Source: Enterobacteriaceae bacterium UBA2655 (GTDB lineage: Bacteria > Pseudomonadota > Gammaproteobacteria > Enterobacterales > Enterobacteriaceae). From it: a DNA stretch of 64,000 nt. Position 1 is the first letter of the stretch. Each line of letters opens with the position of its first letter. The notes under the pieces are model-generated. The model made no database searches, was not told the DNA's origin, and saw only the letters and a list, made by a program, of their open reading frames with translations. This document shows positions 34,451 through 45,960 of the stretch, one piece after another. The position numbers were made by a program, and so were the translations under genes. The stretch lies in NCBI GenBank assembly GCA_002359495.1, contig DENB01000064.1:1-64000 (forward strand). Direction: 5' to 3'.

Positions 34451-35151
34451 ATGAAATTACCTTTGACCTCGATCACCCTGAGCGGATGCGCCTTGCTGCT
34501 GCTCAGCGCCTGCAGCCAGCCCTCCGTCGCGACGCCGGTACTGTCGGGCGGCGCCGTGCCGGAACCGGAGGTAAAACTGCCCGACTATCTGGCCGTCGCC
34601 TGTCGGGACCTCTGGCAGATTGAAAATCCCGCGGCGATGAGCAACCCCCTCTACTGGCTGCGCGCCATCGACTGCGCCGAACGCCTGTCGCCGGCCGAGG
34701 CGCGGGCGGAAGCGCATCGCTGGCCGGTCGAAAACTGGGGACGCGCCTTTAAGCAGGGCGTTCTGCTGGCGAACGGCAACGTTACGCCCCCCGAGCGGCG
34801 GGCATTTGTTGACGAGCTGGACAGCTACAGCAGCGCGTTTCCGGGCGCGGTGCGCCCGCTGATCCAGCTCTGGCGCAGTCAACAGACGGCCCAGCTGGAT
34901 CTCTCCGAGTCGCGTTCGCGCTATGCGCATCTGCAGCAGGCCAGCGACGGCGAGCTGGATAGCCTGCGTCGCCAGCAGCATCAGCTGGCGCAGGATCTGG
35001 CGGATACGCAGCGTAAGCTGGAGCGGCTGACCGATATCGAACGTCAGCTCTCGTCGCGCAAATCGCCGGATGTTCCTGATGGCCCTCATGCCGCGACGCC
35101 GGAAGGTTCCGGCGCATCGGGCGACGGCAGCTCACAAGATGAGGATCGGTG

Positions 35152-35152
<1 letters not shown>
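34451..35152 (+). CDS. qseG: QseG lipoprotein
   Basis: 233 aa. Signal peptide with lipobox LLSAC (Cys21). QseG is an outer-membrane lipoprotein that interacts with the GlrK/QseE sensor. A conserved domain with ACRDLWQIENPAAMSNPLYWLRAIDCAERL is followed by a coiled-coil stretch (about 140-200) and a low-complexity Ser/Gly/Asp tail. Starts 3 bp after glrK and its end overlaps the glrR start region. Confidence 0.94.
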
Positions 35153-36486
<1,334 letters not shown>

Positions 36487-36521
36487 CTTTCTGCCGCTGC
36501 GACGCGTTCCGGGCCAGATAA

Positions 36522-36977
<456 letters not shown>

Positions 36978-36989
36978 GCAGAACGAAGA

Positions 36990-37027
36990 AAAGCCCGCCG
37001 CGCAGATCGCGCGGCGGGCTTTATTTT
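36990..37027. terminator. Bidirectional terminator between glnB and hmpA
   Basis: A 12-bp G+C-rich stem (36992-37003 with 37009-37020), loop AGATC, flanked by A and T runs. Confidence 0.85.
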
Positions 37028-37039
37028 GTCCTGTGAGGA

Positions 37040-38224
37040 TTACAGCCCCTTATGCGGACCGAAAAGTTCGTAATGGATATTGCTCGCCTCGATACCCGCC
37101 TCCAGCAGCTGACGCATCACGAACTGCATAAAGGCCAGCGGGCCGCAGAGATAAAACTGACGGTTCGCCTCCTTCATGTCGGCGCAAACCGCCGCCAGGT
37201 TCATCAGGCCCTGAAGATCGTAACGCCCGGCATCCTGCTCGCCCGGCTCGCGATACCAAATCTGCTGCGAAAAGCGGCTTAACTGACTGCCCGCCTCAGC
37301 GACTTCATCGCGAAACGCGTGCTGTTCGCCCGTTTCGGCGGCGTGCAGCCAGTTTACCTGTGACGGATGCTGGCGTTTAACCAGCGCGTGCAGCATCGCC
37401 AGCATTGGCGTCAGGCCGACGCCGGCGGAGATCAGCGTCACCGGCATCTCCGGCTGCGCGTCGAGATAAAAATCGCCCGCCGGCGCCGCCAGCTGAATCA
37501 CATCGCCGACGCTGGCGTTGTCATGCAGCCAGCCGGAAACGGTGCCCTGCGCTTCGCGCTTCACCGCGATGCGGTAGCGCTGACCGTCGGGAAGCTGAGT
37601 CAGCGAATATTGGCGGATCTGTTGATAAGCGAAGGATTCTGGCTTCAGGTAGACCGCAACATACTGCCCCGGCAGAAAATCCGCCACCGGCTCGCCATCC
37701 ACCGGCTCGAAGGTCATGCTTTTGATAACGCTGCTCTGCGCCTCAATAGCGCTGATGCGGAAAGCGCGCGTGCCGCGCCAGCCGCCTTGTTTCGCTTCCG
37801 ACGCCTGGTAAATCGACTCTTCGCGTTTGATAAAGACGTCAGCCAGCACGCCGTACGCTTTGCCCCAGGCCGCCAGTACTTCGTCGCCCGGATTCATCAG
37901 CTCTTTGATGGTCGCCAGCAGATGTTCGCCGACCACGTCGTACTGCTCAGGCTGAACGTTAAGGCTGGCATGCTTCTGCGCGATTTTCTCTACCGCCGGC
38001 AGCAGCACCGCCAGATTTTCCAGATTGCTGCCGTAAGCGCAAATGGCGTTGAACAGCGCTTCACGCTGGTTGCCGTTGCGCTGGTTATTCATATTAAAGA
38101 CGTTTTTGAGTTCAGGATGATGCGTGAACAGACGGTCGTAAAAATGGGCGGTCAGTTTCGGTCCGACCTCAGCGATAGCGGGCAGGGTGGATTTCACAAT
38201 GGCAATAGTTTGCGCGTCGAGCAC
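37040..38224 (-). CDS. hmpA: Flavohemoprotein (nitric oxide dioxygenase)
   Basis: 394 aa. Oxidises NO to nitrate using O2 and NADPH. The globin domain has proximal His85 (KIAQKHASL) and Tyr29; the FAD-binding block is QIRQYSLT and the NAD(P)H-binding part includes [15 protein letters not shown] and FYLCGP. A near-perfect NsrR palindrome lies just upstream, so the gene is probably induced by nitrosative stress. Confidence 0.97.
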   Translation of the reverse strand: MLDAQTIAIVKSTLPAIAEVGPKLTAHFYDRLFTHHPELKNVFNMNNQRNGNQREALFNAICAYGSNLENLAVLLPAVEKIAQKHASLNVQPEQYDVVGEHLLATIKELMNPGDEVLAAWGKAYGVLADVFIKREESIYQASEAKQGGWRGTRAFRISAIEAQSSVIKSMTFEPVDGEPVADFLPGQYVAVYLKPESFAYQQIRQYSLTQLPDGQRYRIAVKREAQGTVSGWLHDNASVGDVIQLAAPAGDFYLDAQPEMPVTLISAGVGLTPMLAMLHALVKRQHPSQVNWLHAAETGEQHAFRDEVAEAGSQLSRFSQQIWYREPGEQDAGRYDLQGLMNLAAVCADMKEANRQFYLCGPLAFMQFVMRQLLEAGIEASNIHYELFGPHKGL

Positions 38225-38248
38225 GATTGCTCTCCTCAGGTCTGCTTA

Positions 38249-38271
38249 AAGTTGTATTTTAAATACATCTT
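38249..38271 (-). promoter_or_regulatory. NsrR operator of hmpA
   Basis: An 11-1-11 palindrome. The left arm AAGTTGTATTT and the inverted right arm AAGATGTATTT differ at one base, matching the NsrR consensus AAGATGCATTT well. It lies 25 bp upstream of the hmpA start. Confidence 0.85.
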
Positions 38272-38367
38272 ATAGCTGCCGCTTCGCCATGTAAATACGC
38301 GGCGGGTAATTCAACCCGTTAAAATGTACGGGAAACTCACCATAATGAAAAAATCTGCCGCTGCAAA

Positions 38368-38444
38368 TGAAGGAAATTCGTGGCGCGGCAGGCTTGCGTC
38401 AAACGCTGAAAAGCGCCTGCTGACGGCTTGCCAATCGTTTGCGC
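38368..38444 (+). promoter_or_regulatory. glyA control sites: PurR-type operator and MetR-like site
   Basis: At 38429-38444, TGCCAATCGTTTGCGC has a perfect right half of the PurR consensus (11 of 16 overall), much like the E. coli glyA operator. At 38368-38380, TGAA-N5-TTCG resembles the MetR pattern TGAA-N5-TTCA. Both regulators act on E. coli glyA. The rest of the 331-bp hmpA-glyA spacer shows no gene. Confidence 0.55.
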
Positions 38445-38556
38445 AAAAAGAGGCGTTTCGTGCTACCGTCCCCTGACAAAACGGTTTACACTGTTGGCCT
38501 TCGCCCTTCCAGGGGGCAAAATTGCCGTTTAAAGTTAGCTGAGTCAGGAGATGCGG

Positions 38557-39810
38557 ATGTTAAAGCGTGAAATGAACATTGCCGATTATGATGCCGAGTT
38601 GTGGCAGGCGATGGAGCAAGAGAAAGTGCGTCAGGAAGAGCACATTGAACTGATTGCTTCTGAAAACTACACCAGCCCGCGCGTTATGCAGGCGCAAGGT
38701 TCGCAGCTCACCAATAAATATGCCGAAGGCTATCCGGGCAAACGCTATTATGGCGGCTGCGAGTATGTCGATATCGTGGAGCAGCTGGCGATCGATCGCG
38801 CCAAAGCACTGTTCGGCGCCGATTACGCCAACGTGCAGCCGCACTCCGGTTCGCAAGCTAACTTCGCCGTCTACACCGCGCTGCTGCAGCCGGGCGATAC
38901 CATTCTGGGGATGAACCTGGCGCACGGCGGCCATCTGACTCACGGTTCTCCGGTCAACCTTTCCGGCAAGCTCTACAACGTGGTGCCGTACGGCATCGAC
39001 GAAACCGGCAAGATCAATTACGACGAGCTGGCTGAGCTGGCGCAAACCCATAAGCCGAAAATGATCATCGGCGGCTTCTCCGCCTACTCCGGCGTGTGCG
39101 ACTGGGCTAAAATGCGTGAAATCGCCGACAGTGTCGGCGCCTGGCTGTTCGTCGATATGGCGCACGTCGCCGGTCTGATCGCCGCTGGCGTCTACCCGAA
39201 CCCGGTTCCGCATGCCCATATCGTGACCACCACCACCCATAAAACCCTGGCGGGTCCGCGCGGCGGCCTGATCCTGGCGAAAGGCGGCGACGAAGAGCTG
39301 TATAAAAAACTGAACTCGGCGGTGTTCCCGGGCGGTCAGGGCGGCCCGCTGATGCATGTTATCGCAGGCAAAGCGGTCGCGCTGAAAGAAGCGATGGAGC
39401 CGGAATTCAAGGTTTATCAGCAGCAGGTCGCGAAGAATGCCAAAGCGATGGTCGAGGTGTTCCTGGCGCGCGGCTACAACGTGGTCTCCGGCGGCACCCA
39501 TAACCACCTGTTCCTGCTGGATCTGGTAGACAAAAACCTGACCGGTAAAGAAGCTGACGCCGCGCTGGGCCGCGCCAACATTACCGTCAATAAAAACAGC
39601 GTGCCGAACGATCCGAAAAGCCCGTTTGTGACCTCCGGCATCCGCATCGGTACGCCGGCAGTAACGCGTCGCGGCTTCAAAGAAGCGGAAGTGCGCGAGC
39701 TGGCTGGCTGGATCGTCGATGTGCTCGACAACATCAATGATGAAGGCACCATCGAACGCATCAAGCAGAAAGTTCTCGACCTCTGCGCGCGTTTCCCGGT
39801 TTATGCCTGA
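38557..39810 (+). CDS. glyA: Serine hydroxymethyltransferase
   Basis: 417 aa PLP enzyme. It converts serine and tetrahydrofolate to glycine and methylene-tetrahydrofolate, the main source of one-carbon units. The PLP Lys is in [14 protein letters not shown] near residue 229. The start [14 protein letters not shown] matches E. coli, with AGGAG upstream; an ATG two codons earlier is not needed. It shares PurR-type control with purL. Confidence 0.98.
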   Translation: MLKREMNIADYDAELWQAMEQEKVRQEEHIELIASENYTSPRVMQAQGSQLTNKYAEGYPGKRYYGGCEYVDIVEQLAIDRAKALFGADYANVQPHSGSQANFAVYTALLQPGDTILGMNLAHGGHLTHGSPVNLSGKLYNVVPYGIDETGKINYDELAELAQTHKPKMIIGGFSAYSGVCDWAKMREIADSVGAWLFVDMAHVAGLIAAGVYPNPVPHAHIVTTTTHKTLAGPRGGLILAKGGDEELYKKLNSAVFPGGQGGPLMHVIAGKAVALKEAMEPEFKVYQQQVAKNAKAMVEVFLARGYNVVSGGTHNHLFLLDLVDKNLTGKEADAALGRANITVNKNSVPNDPKSPFVTSGIRIGTPAVTRRGFKEAEVRELAGWIVDVLDNINDEGTIERIKQKVLDLCARFPVYA

Positions 39811-39842
39811 TTAGGTTTCCGCGCAGGCGAAACAGAATGAAG

Positions 39843-39868
39843 AGAGCGGCGAAAGCCGTTCTTTTTTT
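39843..39868 (+). terminator. glyA terminator
   Basis: Stem GAGCGGC/GCCGTTC (39844-39850, 39855-39861) with GAAA loop and seven T residues. Confidence 0.8.
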
Positions 39869-39948
39869 ACCTGCGCGAAACCGCGCGATTGCCGCAGCCG
39901 ATCCGTCCGTATTTCCTTTCTTCCGCGCGGTTTCTCCGGCTGCGCGCA

Positions 39949-41217
39949 TTAAGACTCCAGCAAAATGCGGATACGCTGCTGCTGATTCTCGCTGAGCGGC
40001 AGCTCGGCGTGGATCAGCGACGGCGAATAGAGGGGCAGGGAAGTCGCATAAGGGGTGATCACCAGGGCAATCTCATGCGGCGCGCCCTGTTGCTGAAACG
40101 CATGGATATCCTGATATTTGATGTTAATCGGCAACAGCGTCATCTCGCGTAACTGTTGTTCAATATCCTGCTCCAGTTGGGCATTGTCGCCGGTCAGCAG
40201 CAGCACCTGCTTTTCATGCAGCGCATTCTCCTGCATCAGCCAGGCGCCGAAAATCACGGCGATCAGGCTGACTTCCTCCGTGGAAAATTGAATGCCGAAG
40301 GCGGACTCGAAATCCGCCAGCGCCTCGCGCGTGGTGCGTAGCAGTCGCGGATAAAGACGGGTCACTTCCAGCGTCAGGCTGTTATCGATGCCGATATGAA
40401 AATGGCAGCGATCCAGCGCCTGCGCCAGATGGGTGTAAAGCTGCTGTTCCAGCCCCGATTTATCGTGAAAATCCATGCCCGCCTGCGCTTCGAAACAGGC
40501 GATCAGTTGCCGGATCGACGACATCAAACGCCGCTCGCACGCATGTTGCGCCGCCGCTGCGCTGGGCGCGTGGATCATGCTGAACAGTAGCGTCCAGAAA
40601 TCGGCTTCGCTGATGTCCGGCGCCAGGTGACAGCGCTTTCGCCAGTGCTGAATCACCTCCTCCGCGGCGGCGCGCTCCGCCTTTTGCCTCAGCCACTGCC
40701 GCTGCGCTTCGTTAAACAGCGCGGGCTGGCGCTGGCAAAGCCCATACTTCATGAAAATTTGCAGAAACAGCCGATCCTGCGGCGTGAAATGGCGCCCCAG
40801 CCGCAGGCCGCAGTGCAGAATTAACGCCTGCAGGTTGGTTTCATCGTAAAGCGCCTTTTCGATTTTCAGCGCTTTCAGGCGCTGGCGCAGCGCCGGAACA
40901 AAGTGCTGGCAAACAAACTCTTCAGACAAACGCAAGCTGCGCCGCAGCCAGTGCAACAGGCAAAGCCGTCTGTCCAGTTCGGTGCCATGGATGCGAAAGC
41001 TGCCGTCAACCATCTGATGCAGCTCCAGCTGATGATAGCGCTGTATTTCTTCACCGACTTCCGCGATATCCTGTCGGGCAACGGCAGGCTCAACGCCATT
41101 AATCTGGCAGAGCTTATCGAGCGTGAGCGCGGGAGCAGGCAGAAATAGCAGCAGTAAAAGATGGCAACGACGCTGAGCACGGCTGAAGAGTGGTGCTGTC
41201 AATGAAGCAGAACTCAT
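39949..41217 (-). CDS. csiE: CsiE, PRD-containing stationary-phase protein
   Basis: 422 aa. Resembles E. coli CsiE, a stationary-phase inducible protein related to BglG/LicR-type regulators with PTS regulation domains. An N-terminal helix-turn-helix-like part (about 15-60) leads into two PRD-like helical regions (for example HIGIDNSLTLEVTRLYPRLL and EVSLIAVIFGAWLM). Its target is unknown. Divergent from the DUF1007 gene. Confidence 0.85.
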   Translation of the reverse strand: MSSASLTAPLFSRAQRRCHLLLLLFLPAPALTLDKLCQINGVEPAVARQDIAEVGEEIQRYHQLELHQMVDGSFRIHGTELDRRLCLLHWLRRSLRLSEEFVCQHFVPALRQRLKALKIEKALYDETNLQALILHCGLRLGRHFTPQDRLFLQIFMKYGLCQRQPALFNEAQRQWLRQKAERAAAEEVIQHWRKRCHLAPDISEADFWTLLFSMIHAPSAAAAQHACERRLMSSIRQLIACFEAQAGMDFHDKSGLEQQLYTHLAQALDRCHFHIGIDNSLTLEVTRLYPRLLRTTREALADFESAFGIQFSTEEVSLIAVIFGAWLMQENALHEKQVLLLTGDNAQLEQDIEQQLREMTLLPINIKYQDIHAFQQQGAPHEIALVITPYATSLPLYSPSLIHAELPLSENQQQRIRILLES

Positions 41218-41358
41218 CGTCGTTATTCCGTCAGGTCATTTCTGAGCTAAGAATAGCCAATTCTTTTCGCCGTTCGTTAGTCGCAGCGGGACTTTCGTTC
41301 AGAGTTTCTGAGCGGGTCACAGAATTTGCGCTGCCAGTGGATCCTTAACCTGAATATT

Positions 41359-41371
41359 GTTACCTTATAAC
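41359..41371 (+). promoter_or_regulatory. Candidate Zur-like operator upstream of the DUF1007 gene
   Basis: GTTACCTTATAAC matches the enterobacterial Zur core GTTATAATATAAC at 10 of 13 positions, with only the centre differing. It ends 3 bp before the ATG, a place where a bound repressor would block expression. The identity of the regulator is inferred. Confidence 0.35.
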
Positions 41372-41374
41372 ATA

Positions 41375-42004
41375 ATGAAACGTGCCATTATAATATTAAC
41401 TTTACTGCTGTTCGCCGCTGAAGCCTCGTCGCATCCCCACAGCTTTATCGATATGCAGACGCAGCTGGTCGCCAGCGACGATAAGCTGACCGGGCTGAAA
41501 ATGACCTGGACGATGGATGAAATCACGTCCGCCGATCTGCTTTATGACGCCGGCGACGCCGGACCTGACTCCGTAGTCTGGAAAAAGCTGGCCGCGCAAG
41601 TGATGGCGAACGTGCTGGGTCAGCACTACTTCACGGAAATCTGGCAGGGAAACCGACGTGTCAGGTTTCTTAACTTGCCGCGTGAATACCATCTTTCACG
41701 CCGTGGCCCTAAGGCGGTGCTGGAGTTTATTTTGCCGCTTGCAGAAGCGCAGCCGTTGACCGGGCAACGTTACCGCTTTCTGACCTTCGACCCTACATAT
41801 TTCGTCGACATGTATTACGACAACGCTGGCGCGCTCTCTCTGCCTTCCTCATTGCAGGCGCGCTGCCAGCTCGATCTCCACACGCCAAAACCCGATGACT
41901 CTCTTAAGCAGTATGCGCTGTCGCTGGATAAAGCTGACGCGCCGGCAGAGGATATCGATCTGGGACGTCAATTCGCTCAAACGGTAACGCTGACATGTCA
42001 TTAA
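41375..42004 (+). CDS. DUF1007-family periplasmic protein
   Basis: 209 aa. A signal peptide (about 1-19) is followed at once by HPHSF, the metal-ligand-like N-terminal motif of DUF1007 proteins. The family is described as the periplasmic component of an uncharacterised transport system, often next to a NicO/RcnA-type permease, as here. Role in zinc, nickel or cobalt handling is inferred. There is no good ribosome site; the start at 41375 is chosen because the signal peptide begins there. The end overlaps the next gene by 10 nt. Confidence 0.8.
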   Translation: MKRAIIILTLLLFAAEASSHPHSFIDMQTQLVASDDKLTGLKMTWTMDEITSADLLYDAGDAGPDSVVWKKLAAQVMANVLGQHYFTEIWQGNRRVRFLNLPREYHLSRRGPKAVLEFILPLAEAQPLTGQRYRFLTFDPTYFVDMYYDNAGALSLPSSLQARCQLDLHTPKPDDSLKQYALSLDKADAPAEDIDLGRQFAQTVTLTCH

Positions 42005-42987
42005 ACGTTTTTCCCGCCAGTAAGCGCCGCCTTTGGCCGCTGTGGCTGCTGGCGCTGATTATCGCCGGGGCTGTGTTTATGCTCTGGCAATGCTGGCCGC
42101 AAATCCTTCTGCAAAGCGTGCTCTGGCAGAAAACGCTGCATCAGCAGATGACGCAGCTCTTACAGCAGACCGCCAGCCAGCCCGGAAAGGCGGGCGTCAC
42201 GCTGATGTTGTTCAGTCTGGCTTACGGCGTGCTGCATGCGTTGGGGCCGGGACATGGAAAGGTTGTTATTACCACCTTTCTGGCGACCCATCCCGCCCGG
42301 TTGAAAACCAGCATGAAACTGACACTGTTGGCGGCGATGCTGCAGGGCGCGGTGACGATCACGCTGGTTACGCTGATGCTGGTGATCCTGCAAACCTCGT
42401 CACGCTGGCTTCATCTCAGCAGCTTCTGGCTGGTAAAGAGCAGCTATTTGCTGGTGATGGCGCTGGGCGCGTGGATTGGCTGGCGCGCGCTGCGCGCCTT
42501 ATGGCGTCAGCAAAAATCGCCGCCGGGCTTACGTATTCATCAAATTCAGCCTCAACACGCCCATCATCACCACGCGTCGTGCGGCTGCGGGCATTACCAT
42601 GTGCCCGCCGCGCATCAGGTCGCGCAGGCGGTGAGCTGGAAAACCCAGGCGCTGGTCATCGCCTCGATGGGGCTGCGCCCCTGTTCCGGCGCCATTATGA
42701 TGCTGCTTTTTGCCAAAGTGGTCGGCGTTTATCTCTGGGGAGTCGCATCGGCGCTGGCGATGGCGGCCGGCACCGCGCTGACCGTTTCCGCTCTCGGACT
42801 GCTGGTGCAGCGTTCCCGCGCGCTGGCGCTGCGGCTGAGCCTGCGGGAAAGTCATGCCGCATGGCTGCGTAAGGTATCGCCGCTGCTGCTGCTGCTGAGC
42901 GGCGGGCTGGCGCTGATTATCGCCGGTCTGCTGCTATGGCAAAGCGCCCAGCCGGCATTCGGCGGCGGAATACGTCCTTTCGGCTGA
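41995..42987 (+). CDS. NicO/RcnA-type metal transporter
   Basis: 330 aa, about six membrane helices. Motif HALGPGHGK at 81-89 is the signature of NiCoT/RcnA-like proteins. Between helices a His/Cys-rich loop (182-207: HAHHHHASCGCGHYH) is a likely metal-binding site. Overlap with the DUF1007 gene implies a joint function in export or import of a divalent metal. The substrate cannot be told from sequence. Confidence 0.82.
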   Translation: MSLNVFPASKRRLWPLWLLALIIAGAVFMLWQCWPQILLQSVLWQKTLHQQMTQLLQQTASQPGKAGVTLMLFSLAYGVLHALGPGHGKVVITTFLATHPARLKTSMKLTLLAAMLQGAVTITLVTLMLVILQTSSRWLHLSSFWLVKSSYLLVMALGAWIGWRALRALWRQQKSPPGLRIHQIQPQHAHHHHASCGCGHYHVPAAHQVAQAVSWKTQALVIASMGLRPCSGAIMMLLFAKVVGVYLWGVASALAMAAGTALTVSALGLLVQRSRALALRLSLRESHAAWLRKVSPLLLLLSGGLALIIAGLLLWQSAQPAFGGGIRPFG

Positions 42988-43007
42988 ATTAATTGGACTG
43001 AATGAAT

Positions 43008-43065
43008 CGCAGCGGGAGTTTATTTTCCGCTGCGCTTATTTAAAGCGATTATTCCGCTGCGCTTA
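43008..43065 (+). repeat. Hairpin with duplicated arm after the NicO gene
   Basis: CGCAGCGGGA at 43008-43017 can pair with TTCCGCTGCG at 43025-43034, forming a terminator-like stem without a long T run. The 14-mer TTCCGCTGCGCTTA occurs twice, at 43025-43038 and 43052-43065. The remaining spacer to 43215 shows nothing else. Confidence 0.5.
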
Positions 43066-43215
43066 CTTATATTCTTTCATGATTATTTTTCTATTTTGCC
43101 GCTTTGCTGGAGAAAGTGCTGTTCTCTGTCTACGATGATAATAACCCAACGAAACTGCATCTCTAACGGGTGAATAAATAAGAACGCGTCATCAAATATT
43201 GCAAGGAGAAATAAT

Positions 43216-44232
43216 ATGCCTGAAACCTGGACCAATAACGGGGCAACTGAAACAGTCGTCTCCCATGAATCGCACGGATTACCGCTTAAGCGTATTTCCT
43301 GGAGCGCCGTGTTTGCTGGTGTAATTTGCGCACTCGTCGTGCACATTTTACTTACGATTTTAGGTACGGCGATTGGCGCCACAACTGTCGACCCGATGGA
43401 GGAAGGCAATCCGCTGCAGCACCTCGGCACTGGCGCGCTGGTCTGGACAGGCATTGAAATGCTGATCGCCATGGCGGTAGGGAGCTATGTCGCCGGTCGT
43501 CTGGCCCAACGGGAAGGCGCGCTGCACGGCCTGTTAATGTTCGGCATCAGCACCTTAATTACTATCTGGCTGGCGATTACTCTGGTCAGCAGCGTCGTCA
43601 GCGGCACCATGAACGTATTAGGCACCGGTTTTCAGGCTCTCGGCAATGGTATTTCCGCCGCAGCGCCGACCGTGACGCAAATGGCGCGAGATAAATTGCA
43701 GGAAAATAATATTAATCTGGACGATTTGCAGAATGAACTGGAAACCACGCTGCGCCAAACCGGCAAGCCGGAATTGCAGCCGGAAAATTTACAGAACGAC
43801 GTAAATAACGAAGCGAATAATGCGCAGAATCAGGCGCAAAATACCGCTAATCATCCGCAAACTGCCGACACGGATTTAACTAACTGGATCCGGGGCGTAA
43901 TGAGCCGTCATGCTGATACGTTACAGGCGGCTGACCGCGATGCGCTGAAAAATATCATTAAAGCGCGCACCGGAAAAAGCGATCAGGAAGCGGAACAGAT
44001 TGTGACGCAGACGGAGCAATCCTATCAGCAGGCGATGCAGAAATATCAGCAGCTGAAACAGCAGGCGGAGCAGAAAGCGCGTGAAGCCGCCGATCAGGCT
44101 GCGGCCGCTACCGCGAAGGCCAGCTGGTTCGCTTTCTTCATGATGATCATCGAAGCGATTCTGGCCGGTGTGATGGGTATGGTAGGTCGTCGTACTCAGC
44201 CGCGTCAGGTACTGAGCAACGAACGCCGTTAA
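43216..44232 (+). CDS. Unknown membrane protein with Asn/Gln-rich central region
   Basis: 338 aa. Three hydrophobic segments lie in the first 130 residues (about 28-52, 72-95, 104-130) and one near the end (about 300-325, WFAFFMMIIEAILAGVMGM). The intervening 170 residues are soluble, rich in Asn and Gln (NNEANNAQNQAQN) and then predicted coiled coil (QQAMQKYQQLKQQAEQKAREAADQAAA). Good ribosome site AAGGAG. I do not recognise an E. coli homologue at this locus. It stands alone between the metal pair and suhB. Confidence 0.8.
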   Translation: MPETWTNNGATETVVSHESHGLPLKRISWSAVFAGVICALVVHILLTILGTAIGATTVDPMEEGNPLQHLGTGALVWTGIEMLIAMAVGSYVAGRLAQREGALHGLLMFGISTLITIWLAITLVSSVVSGTMNVLGTGFQALGNGISAAAPTVTQMARDKLQENNINLDDLQNELETTLRQTGKPELQPENLQNDVNNEANNAQNQAQNTANHPQTADTDLTNWIRGVMSRHADTLQAADRDALKNIIKARTGKSDQEAEQIVTQTEQSYQQAMQKYQQLKQQAEQKAREAADQAAAATAKASWFAFFMMIIEAILAGVMGMVGRRTQPRQVLSNERR

Positions 44233-44248
44233 GCTAACTGGCGGCCAT

Positions 44249-44277
44249 AAAAAAAGGCGGAGCAATCCGCCTTTTTC
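44249..44277. terminator. Bidirectional terminator before suhB
   Basis: Stem AAAAAGGCGG/CCGCCTTTTT with loop AGCAAT separates convergent genes. Confidence 0.85.
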
Positions 44278-44289
44278 TTTGCCTGTCGC

Positions 44290-45093
44290 TTAGCGCTTCA
44301 GCGCTTCGCTCAGCTCGTCGCGCATGTTCGCCAGCAGCGATTTCACCACGCGCGGATTGCCCGCCACCAGGTTGCCTGAATGCATGTAGCCGTGGCCGCC
44401 GGTGAAGTCCGTCACCAGACCGCCCGCCTCGCGCACCAGCAGTTCGCCGCCCGCGAAGTCCCACGGTTTCAGGCCGATTTCAAAATAGCCGTCGACGCGG
44501 CCGGCCGCCACGTAGGCGAGATCCAGCGCCGCAGAGCCGGTACGACGGAAATCGGCGCACTGGGTGAACAGCTTGCTGACCACGTTGATAAAGGCGGCGG
44601 AGTGCTGCTTGGCTTTGAACGGAAAACCAGTGGCGAGAACGGTGCCGTCAAGATCGCGAGCATTGCTGCCGCGCAGGCGGTAGCCGTTCAGCTGCGCGCC
44701 CTGACCGCGCGTGGCGGTAAAGAGCTCGTTACGCATCGGATCGTAGACCACCGCCACTTCGGTGCGGCCTTTAATGCGTACGGCGATAGAAACGGCAAAG
44801 TGGGGAAGGCGTTTGATGAAGTTGGTGGTGCCATCCAGCGGATCGATAACCCATTGAATATCCTGATCGTCGCCCGGCAGCTCACCGCTTTCTTCGGTGA
44901 TGATGGTGTGCTGCGGGTAAGATTTGCGAATCACTTCGATAATCAGGCGTTCTGCGTCACGGTCAACATTGGTCACAAAGTCGTTGCTGCCTTTCTGGCT
45001 GGCTTCGACGGCGTCCGGGGTTTCATAGTTTTTGGCAATTAAATTTCCGGCCTTGCGCGCGGCGCGCACGGCAATGTTGAGCATCGGATGCAT
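44290..45093 (-). CDS. suhB: Inositol monophosphatase SuhB
   Basis: 267 aa, E. coli length. Magnesium-dependent inositol-1-phosphatase that also joins the rRNA transcription antitermination complex in E. coli. Metal motifs EESGE and WVIDPLDGTTNF are intact, as is KPWDFAGGELLVREAGG. Start MHPMLNIAVRAARKAG chosen by alignment; an in-frame start 22 codons upstream is unlikely. Divergent from trmJ. Confidence 0.97.
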   Translation of the reverse strand: MHPMLNIAVRAARKAGNLIAKNYETPDAVEASQKGSNDFVTNVDRDAERLIIEVIRKSYPQHTIITEESGELPGDDQDIQWVIDPLDGTTNFIKRLPHFAVSIAVRIKGRTEVAVVYDPMRNELFTATRGQGAQLNGYRLRGSNARDLDGTVLATGFPFKAKQHSAAFINVVSKLFTQCADFRRTGSAALDLAYVAAGRVDGYFEIGLKPWDFAGGELLVREAGGLVTDFTGGHGYMHSGNLVAGNPRVVKSLLANMRDELSEALKR

Positions 45094-45212
45094 CGGTATC
45101 TCTCGCTGGATGTTAAAGAACGGGGAAAACGGCGCGGAGTATAGCAGCGCGCGCACCAAATGTCTGCTTTTATGTTAGCATGCCCAAAAACGTTATCAGG
45201 CTGACTTCAATT

Positions 45213-45941
45213 ATGCTGCAAAATATTCGTATCGTGCTGGTGGAAACGTCACACACCGGCAACATGGGCTCCGTTGCCCGCGCCATGAAAACCATGGGCC
45301 TGACCAACCTTTATCTGGTCAATCCGCTGGTGAAGCCCGACTCCCAGGCGATCTCGCTGGCCGCCGGCGCCAGCGACGTGATTGGCGACGCGAAAATCGT
45401 CGATACGCTCGACGAGGCGATCTCCGGCTGTAGCCTGGTGGTCGGCACCAGCGCCCGCTCACGCTCGTTGCCATGGCCGATGCTGGACGCGCGCGAATGC
45501 GGCGTAAAAAGCATCGAAGAGGGGCAGCAGGCGCCGGTTGCGTTGGTATTCGGCCGCGAGCGCGTGGGCCTGACCAACGACGAGCTGCAAAAATGCCATT
45601 ATCATGTCGCCATTCAGGCGAACCCTGAATACAGTTCGCTCAACCTGGCGATGGCGGTACAAATTATCGCTTACGAAGTGCGCATGGCGTGGCTGCAGGC
45701 GCAGGAGCAGGCGAAACCGCAGTATGAGGAATCGCCTTATCCGCTGGTGGACGATCTGGAACGCTTCTATCAGCATATGGAACAGATGATGCTGCGCAGC
45801 GGTTTTATTCGCGAAGCCAATCCGGGCCAGGTAATGAGCAAGCTGCGCCGTCTCTATACGCGTGCGCGTCCCGAACGGGATGAGCTGAATATCCTGCGCG
45901 GCATGCTCGCTTCGTTTGAGAAGCGCAAAGACGAAAAATAA
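45213..45941 (+). CDS. trmJ: tRNA (cytidine/uridine-2'-O-)-methyltransferase TrmJ
   Basis: 242 aa SPOUT methyltransferase that methylates the ribose at position 32 of several tRNAs. Motifs [32 protein letters not shown] and [14 protein letters not shown] form the SAM-binding knot. Start [11 protein letters not shown] matches E. coli; an upstream in-frame ATG adds 11 residues. It lies just before iscR, as in E. coli. Confidence 0.96.
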   Translation: MLQNIRIVLVETSHTGNMGSVARAMKTMGLTNLYLVNPLVKPDSQAISLAAGASDVIGDAKIVDTLDEAISGCSLVVGTSARSRSLPWPMLDARECGVKSIEEGQQAPVALVFGRERVGLTNDELQKCHYHVAIQANPEYSSLNLAMAVQIIAYEVRMAWLQAQEQAKPQYEESPYPLVDDLERFYQHMEQMMLRSGFIREANPGQVMSKLRRLYTRARPERDELNILRGMLASFEKRKDEK

Positions 45942-45960
45942 GCTCGCGCGGACGGCGCCT

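Noticed and set aside
41281..41330. CRP site in the csiE upstream region
   Set aside because: Only the half-site TCACA is good; the other half does not match the consensus, so it is not reported.
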